Positions 7,686-9,642 of a stretch of 9,642 nucleotides of DNA are shown in pieces. Source of the DNA: Demequinaceae bacterium UBA4004 (GTDB lineage Bacteria > Actinomycetota > Actinomycetes > Actinomycetales > Demequinaceae); the NCBI GenBank assembly GCA_002384765.1, contig DGBM01000284.1, positions 1 through 9,642 on the forward strand, read 5' to 3'. Each line of letters opens with the position of its first letter. Position 1 is the stretch's first letter. The notes under the pieces are model-generated. The model made no database searches, was not told the DNA's origin, and worked only from the letters and a program-made list of their open reading frames with translations. Both the position numbers and the translations under genes were made by a program.

Positions 7686-7715
7686 CCGCCCGCCGAAGTG
7701 TTCCCGGGCGGGCGG
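7686..7715. terminator. Hairpin between the FMN reductase and photolyase genes
   Basis: CCGCCCGCC (7686-7694) pairs perfectly with GGCGGGCGG (7707-7715) around a 12-base loop. On the minus strand it lies about 20 bases after the reductase stop and 15 bases before the photolyase ATG, with the weak GAGG directly behind it. No U-tract follows. It could terminate most reductase transcripts or tune photolyase expression. Confidence 0.5.
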
Positions 7716-7736
7716 ACAGAGGTGAGACCGAGTCTG

Positions 7737-8291
7737 TTAGGCGGCGACGGTGGCGTAACGGTCGACGTGCGTGACCACGGCCGCAAGGAATCCTTGGAGC
7801 AGGGCGGTGGTCTGCTCGTCCACGAGTGCACCTTCCGCATCCCAGGCGTCGGCGCGGTACTGGAGGAACACCTCGGGCTGGCCGAGGGTCGGCGCGTTGA
7901 GGTGGCCGAGCACGGCGCGCAAGTGCTGCTGGGCAGCCGCGGTGCCGATGGCGCCCATCGATGCGCCGGCGATCGCCACGGGCTTGCCGTTGAAGGAGTT
8001 GGTGCCCCACGGCCGCGACGCCCAGTCGATCGCGTTCTTCAGCGCGCCGGGGATGGAGCGCAGGTACTCGGGGGTCAGGATGATGATGCCGTCGACGCTC
8101 TCGATCGAGGACTTCCAGTCCAGCGCGGCCTGCGGGTAGTCACCGTCGACGTCGGGGCTGTAGACGGGCAGTTCCTTGTAATTGAGTTCGACGAGCTCGA
8201 TGCCTTCCGGGGCGAGCGCAACGAAGGCGCGCGCGAGCTTGCGGTTGATCGAGGTGCTAGACAGGGATCCGACGATGTAGCCGATGCGCAT
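7737..8291 (-). CDS. NADPH-dependent FMN reductase / quinone reductase (flavodoxin-like fold)
   Basis: The 184-residue protein fits the NADPH-dependent FMN reductase family (ChrR/YieF/azoreductase-like), soluble enzymes that pass electrons from NAD(P)H through bound FMN to quinones, azo compounds or metal ions. The FMN phosphate loop is GSLSSTSINRKLA at 8-20. The flavin-contact motif is TPEYLRSIPGALKNAIDW at 73-90, and GASMGAIGTAAAQQHLR at 109-125 is the usual C-terminal signature. The ATG at 8291 has a strong AAGGAG (8302-8297) five bases upstream; the frame is open further to a TTG at 8369, but those residues are unrelated to the family. It lies 78 bases downstream of merR on the same strand and probably shares its transcript. 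The physiological electron acceptor is unknown. Confidence 0.92.
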   Translation of the reverse strand: MRIGYIVGSLSSTSINRKLARAFVALAPEGIELVELNYKELPVYSPDVDGDYPQAALDWKSSIESVDGIIILTPEYLRSIPGALKNAIDWASRPWGTNSFNGKPVAIAGASMGAIGTAAAQQHLRAVLGHLNAPTLGQPEVFLQYRADAWDAEGALVDEQTTALLQGFLAAVVTHVDRYATVAA

Positions 8292-8369
8292 GAAGACTCC
8301 TTGGTGAGGGGCGTAGGTGTCGGCCGGCGTCGTTGGCGGTCTGTCCCGTGAACAATGGTGATGTGTCAA

Positions 8370-9143
8370 CTATTCCATCGACAACCTGCTACGCGCAAAC
8401 TCGGCCGCCGCATCCCTGAGCAACTCCGCCGCGCCGGGCGCCACCTCGTCGTAGTGGGCACGGAAGCGGTCGTCGTCCACATACATCTGCGTCAGGGAAC
8501 GGTATGCGTCCGCGTCGGGGGTCCAGATCTCGCTCAGCCACGCGTGATGCTTCGCGACGATCTCCTGCACCTCGGGGCTGTCCGCCGCAAAGCCGACCCG
8601 CACCGCCGCGCCGAGCGCCTCGACGATTTCCCGGTCGGTGCGCATGTGGCGCCTCTTCCCCTCCTCGCCGAGCCCCTGCCAACTGGCGTTGGCGCGATCC
8701 ACGGCGTCGTCGCCCCAGCGCTCGCGCGCCTCGGGCTCGTAGTGCTCGTGATCGAAGCCGTCGAACATCTGCGAGGCGGTCATGGGCTTTCCCTTCTCGA
8801 GTGAGTCGATGGTGCGGGCCACGGTGGCCGCCAAACGGGCGTAGCGCTCGCGCTCGGCGGTGAGACCCGTGAGGTGGTCGCGCAGCAGGGCGATCGCGGT
8901 GGAGGGGTCGTCGGAATCGACGATGGCCGCGATGCGGTCCAGGCTGGTGCCGAGCTCCCGCAGCACCAGGATGTGTTGCAGCCGGAGCAACTCCGGCGGG
9001 CCGTAGCGGCGGCGGCCGTCGGGCCCCGTCCTGGTGGGATTGAGCAGGCCGATGTCGTCGTAGTGGCGCAGGGTCCGGCTGGTGACGCCGCTCATCTTCG
9101 CCACCCGCCCGATGTCGTGGTCCGCGTCGGTGTCAAGGTCCAT
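8370..9143 (-). CDS. MerR-family transcriptional regulator with TipAS-like ligand domain
   Basis: The 257-residue protein starts with a MerR winged helix-turn-helix (10-48, DIGRVAKMSGVTSRTLRHYDDIGLL), then a dimerisation coiled coil (about 80-118), then a TipAS-like C-terminal domain (about 125-250). Markers of the last are MFDGFDHEHYEPEARERWG at 126-144 and MYVDDDRFRAHYDEVAPG at 220-237. In Streptomyces TipA this domain captures thiopeptide antibiotics through cysteine. This protein has no cysteine at all, so covalent capture is impossible and another ligand is likely. The ATG at 9143 is chosen over the GTG at 9152 because the GTG overlaps the -10 box and would not be transcribed. A perfect dyad in the promoter spacer indicates autoregulation by DNA distortion. 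The FMN reductase and photolyase genes downstream are likely targets. Confidence 0.93.
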   Translation of the reverse strand: MDLDTDADHDIGRVAKMSGVTSRTLRHYDDIGLLNPTRTGPDGRRRYGPPELLRLQHILVLRELGTSLDRIAAIVDSDDPSTAIALLRDHLTGLTAERERYARLAATVARTIDSLEKGKPMTASQMFDGFDHEHYEPEARERWGDDAVDRANASWQGLGEEGKRRHMRTDREIVEALGAAVRVGFAADSPEVQEIVAKHHAWLSEIWTPDADAYRSLTQMYVDDDRFRAHYDEVAPGAAELLRDAAAEFARSRLSME

Positions 9144-9150
9144 GTCGACC

Positions 9151-9181
9151 ACTGTAGAAGTTGACGCTACGTCAATGTCAA
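9151..9181 (-). promoter_or_regulatory. MerR-type promoter of the merR gene (19-bp spacer)
   Basis: On the minus strand TTGACA (9181-9176) and TACAGT (9156-9151) are separated by 19 bases. This over-long spacing is characteristic of promoters activated by MerR-family regulators, which twist the DNA to realign the two boxes. The -10 ends seven bases before the ATG at 9143, which implies a leaderless mRNA. Confidence 0.8.
9161..9175. promoter_or_regulatory. MerR operator: perfect 15-bp dyad
   Basis: TTGACG, three bases, CGTCAA is a perfect inverted repeat lying wholly inside the 19-bp promoter spacer. That is the standard location for a MerR-family operator. Binding by the adjacent regulator is inferred from position. 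The site is also about 70 bases upstream of the divergent ilvD start. Confidence 0.8.
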
Positions 9182-9225
9182 ACGCGGTTTTTCCCGATCG
9201 GAGGCGGCGACGCCCGCGCCAGTCC

Positions 9226-9231
9226 TAGACT
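9226..9231 (+). promoter_or_regulatory. Candidate ilvD -10 box (leaderless start)
   Basis: TAGACT is followed by exactly seven bases and then the ilvD ATG. No Shine-Dalgarno lies within 20 bases; the nearest purine run, GAGG at 9201, is too far away. The spacing suggests that transcription starts at the ATG. No clear -35 is visible. Confidence 0.55.
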
Positions 9232-9238
9232 CGCGACT

Positions 9239-9642
9239 ATGACAAAGACGCCAGACATCAAGCCCCGTTCCCGCCAGGTGACCGACGGTCTGGAGGCGAC
9301 TGCCGCGCGCGGCATGCTCCGCGCCGTGGGCATGGGCGACGACGACTGGGTCAAGCCCCAGATCGGCATCGCGAGCTCGTGGAACGAGATCACGCCGTGC
9401 AACCTGTCGCTGCAGCGGCTCGCGCAGGCCGCGAAGGAGGGCGTGCACGCCGCTGGCGGCTATCCGCTCGAGTTCGGCACCATTTCCGTCTCGGACGGCA
9501 TCTCCATGGGACACGAGGGCATGCACTACTCGCTCGTGTCGCGCGATCTCATCGCGGATTCGGTCGAGACGGTCATGATGGCGGAGCGCCTCGACGGCTC
9601 AGTCACTCTTGCGGGTTGCGACAAGTCGCTGCCCGGCATGCT
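9239..9642 (+). CDS. ilvD: Dihydroxy-acid dehydratase, N-terminal part (cut by window end)
   Basis: IlvD removes water from 2,3-dihydroxyisovalerate and its methylvalerate homologue, the third common step of valine and isoleucine synthesis; the cytosolic enzyme carries an Fe-S cluster. I translate 134 complete codons before the window ends. They contain [20 protein letters not shown] (10-29), [12 protein letters not shown] (44-55) with cluster-ligand C54, [17 protein letters not shown] (79-95), and [11 protein letters not shown] with cluster-ligand C127. These are IlvD hallmarks and close to the actinobacterial type. The sugar-acid dehydratases of the same superfamily are less likely, because the actinobacterial IlvD pattern is followed almost residue for residue. 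The ATG at 9239 has no RBS but a -10-like TAGACT seven bases upstream. It is divergent from merR, with a 95-base gap. Confidence 0.95.
   Translation, partial: MTKTPDIKPRSRQVTDGLEATAARGMLRAVGMGDDDWVKPQIGIASSWNEITPCNLSLQRLAQAAKEGVHAAGGYPLEFGTISVSDGISMGHEGMHYSLVSRDLIADSVETVMMAERLDGSVTLAGCDKSLPGM

Noticed and set aside
6390..8351. 653-codon open frame antisense to the photolyase and FMN reductase genes
   Set aside because: It spans two well-supported genes and the gap between them, and its product is low in recognisable motifs. It is a codon-bias shadow. Only conservation or proteomic peptides would revive it.
8364..8369. TTGACA on the minus strand between merR and the FMN reductase as a separate promoter
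   Set aside because: No TAnnnT-like -10 occurs 16 to 19 bases downstream, so a lone -35 match is not convincing.
9144..9152. GTG start for the MerR regulator three codons upstream of the ATG
   Set aside because: The GTG (9152-9150) overlaps the -10 box at 9151-9156, so it would lie upstream of the transcription start.
1..9642. Mobile element, CRISPR array, tRNA or horizontally acquired island
   Set aside because: I saw no transposase or integrase genes, regularly spaced repeats, cloverleaf-like sequence, or abrupt change in base composition. The content is ordinary metabolic and regulatory chromosome.

Overview
The window is a GC-rich, gene-dense stretch of what looks like an actinobacterial chromosome, plausibly Micrococcales. 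Grounds for this are the GC content, XylA residue numbering that matches the Streptomyces-type class I xylose isomerase, an IlvD start typical of Actinomycetota, and promoters that appear to give leaderless transcripts. The genus assignment is an inference. I see eight complete protein genes and the first 134 codons of a ninth. I found no RNA genes, mobile elements or CRISPR array. No gene-free stretch exceeds 300 bases; the longest gap is 222 bases, between xylR and xylA.

Left part (1-4250): a D-xylose catabolic locus. A ROK-family repressor (xylR, minus strand) is divergent from xylA (xylose isomerase) and xylB (xylulokinase). The pathway is xylose to xylulose to xylulose-5-phosphate, which enters the pentose phosphate pathway. 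The 222-base divergent region holds a plausible promoter for each direction. Each promoter has its -10 box covered by a copy of the same 18-base direct repeat, a good candidate for the XylR operator. No xylose transporter is in the window. xylB ends in a strong hairpin shared with the convergent lacI gene.

Middle part (4251-7670): a LacI-family regulator (minus) is divergent from a D-2-hydroxyacid dehydrogenase (plus) whose cofactor-site arginines suggest NADP(H). Their 155-base intergenic region contains a LacI-type AACGTT-centred near-palindrome and a perfect 9-bp hairpin. The dehydrogenase runs convergently into a CPD photolyase gene (minus), and the two coding ends overlap by 35 bases.

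Right part (7671-9642): a TipA-like MerR regulator, an NADPH-dependent FMN reductase and the photolyase are arranged head to tail on the minus strand. They may form a small stress or light-damage transcription unit. The MerR promoter is textbook for its family: -35 TTGACA, a 19-bp spacer carrying a perfect 15-bp dyad, and -10 TACAGT. A truncated ilvD (branched-chain amino acid synthesis) diverges from it and runs off the window.

Three genes (lacI, merR, ilvD) share the layout TAnnnT, then exactly 7 bases, then ATG, with no Shine-Dalgarno sequence. This implies leaderless mRNAs and decides their start codons. I did not find a convincing new multi-gene system. The most interesting signals are regulatory.
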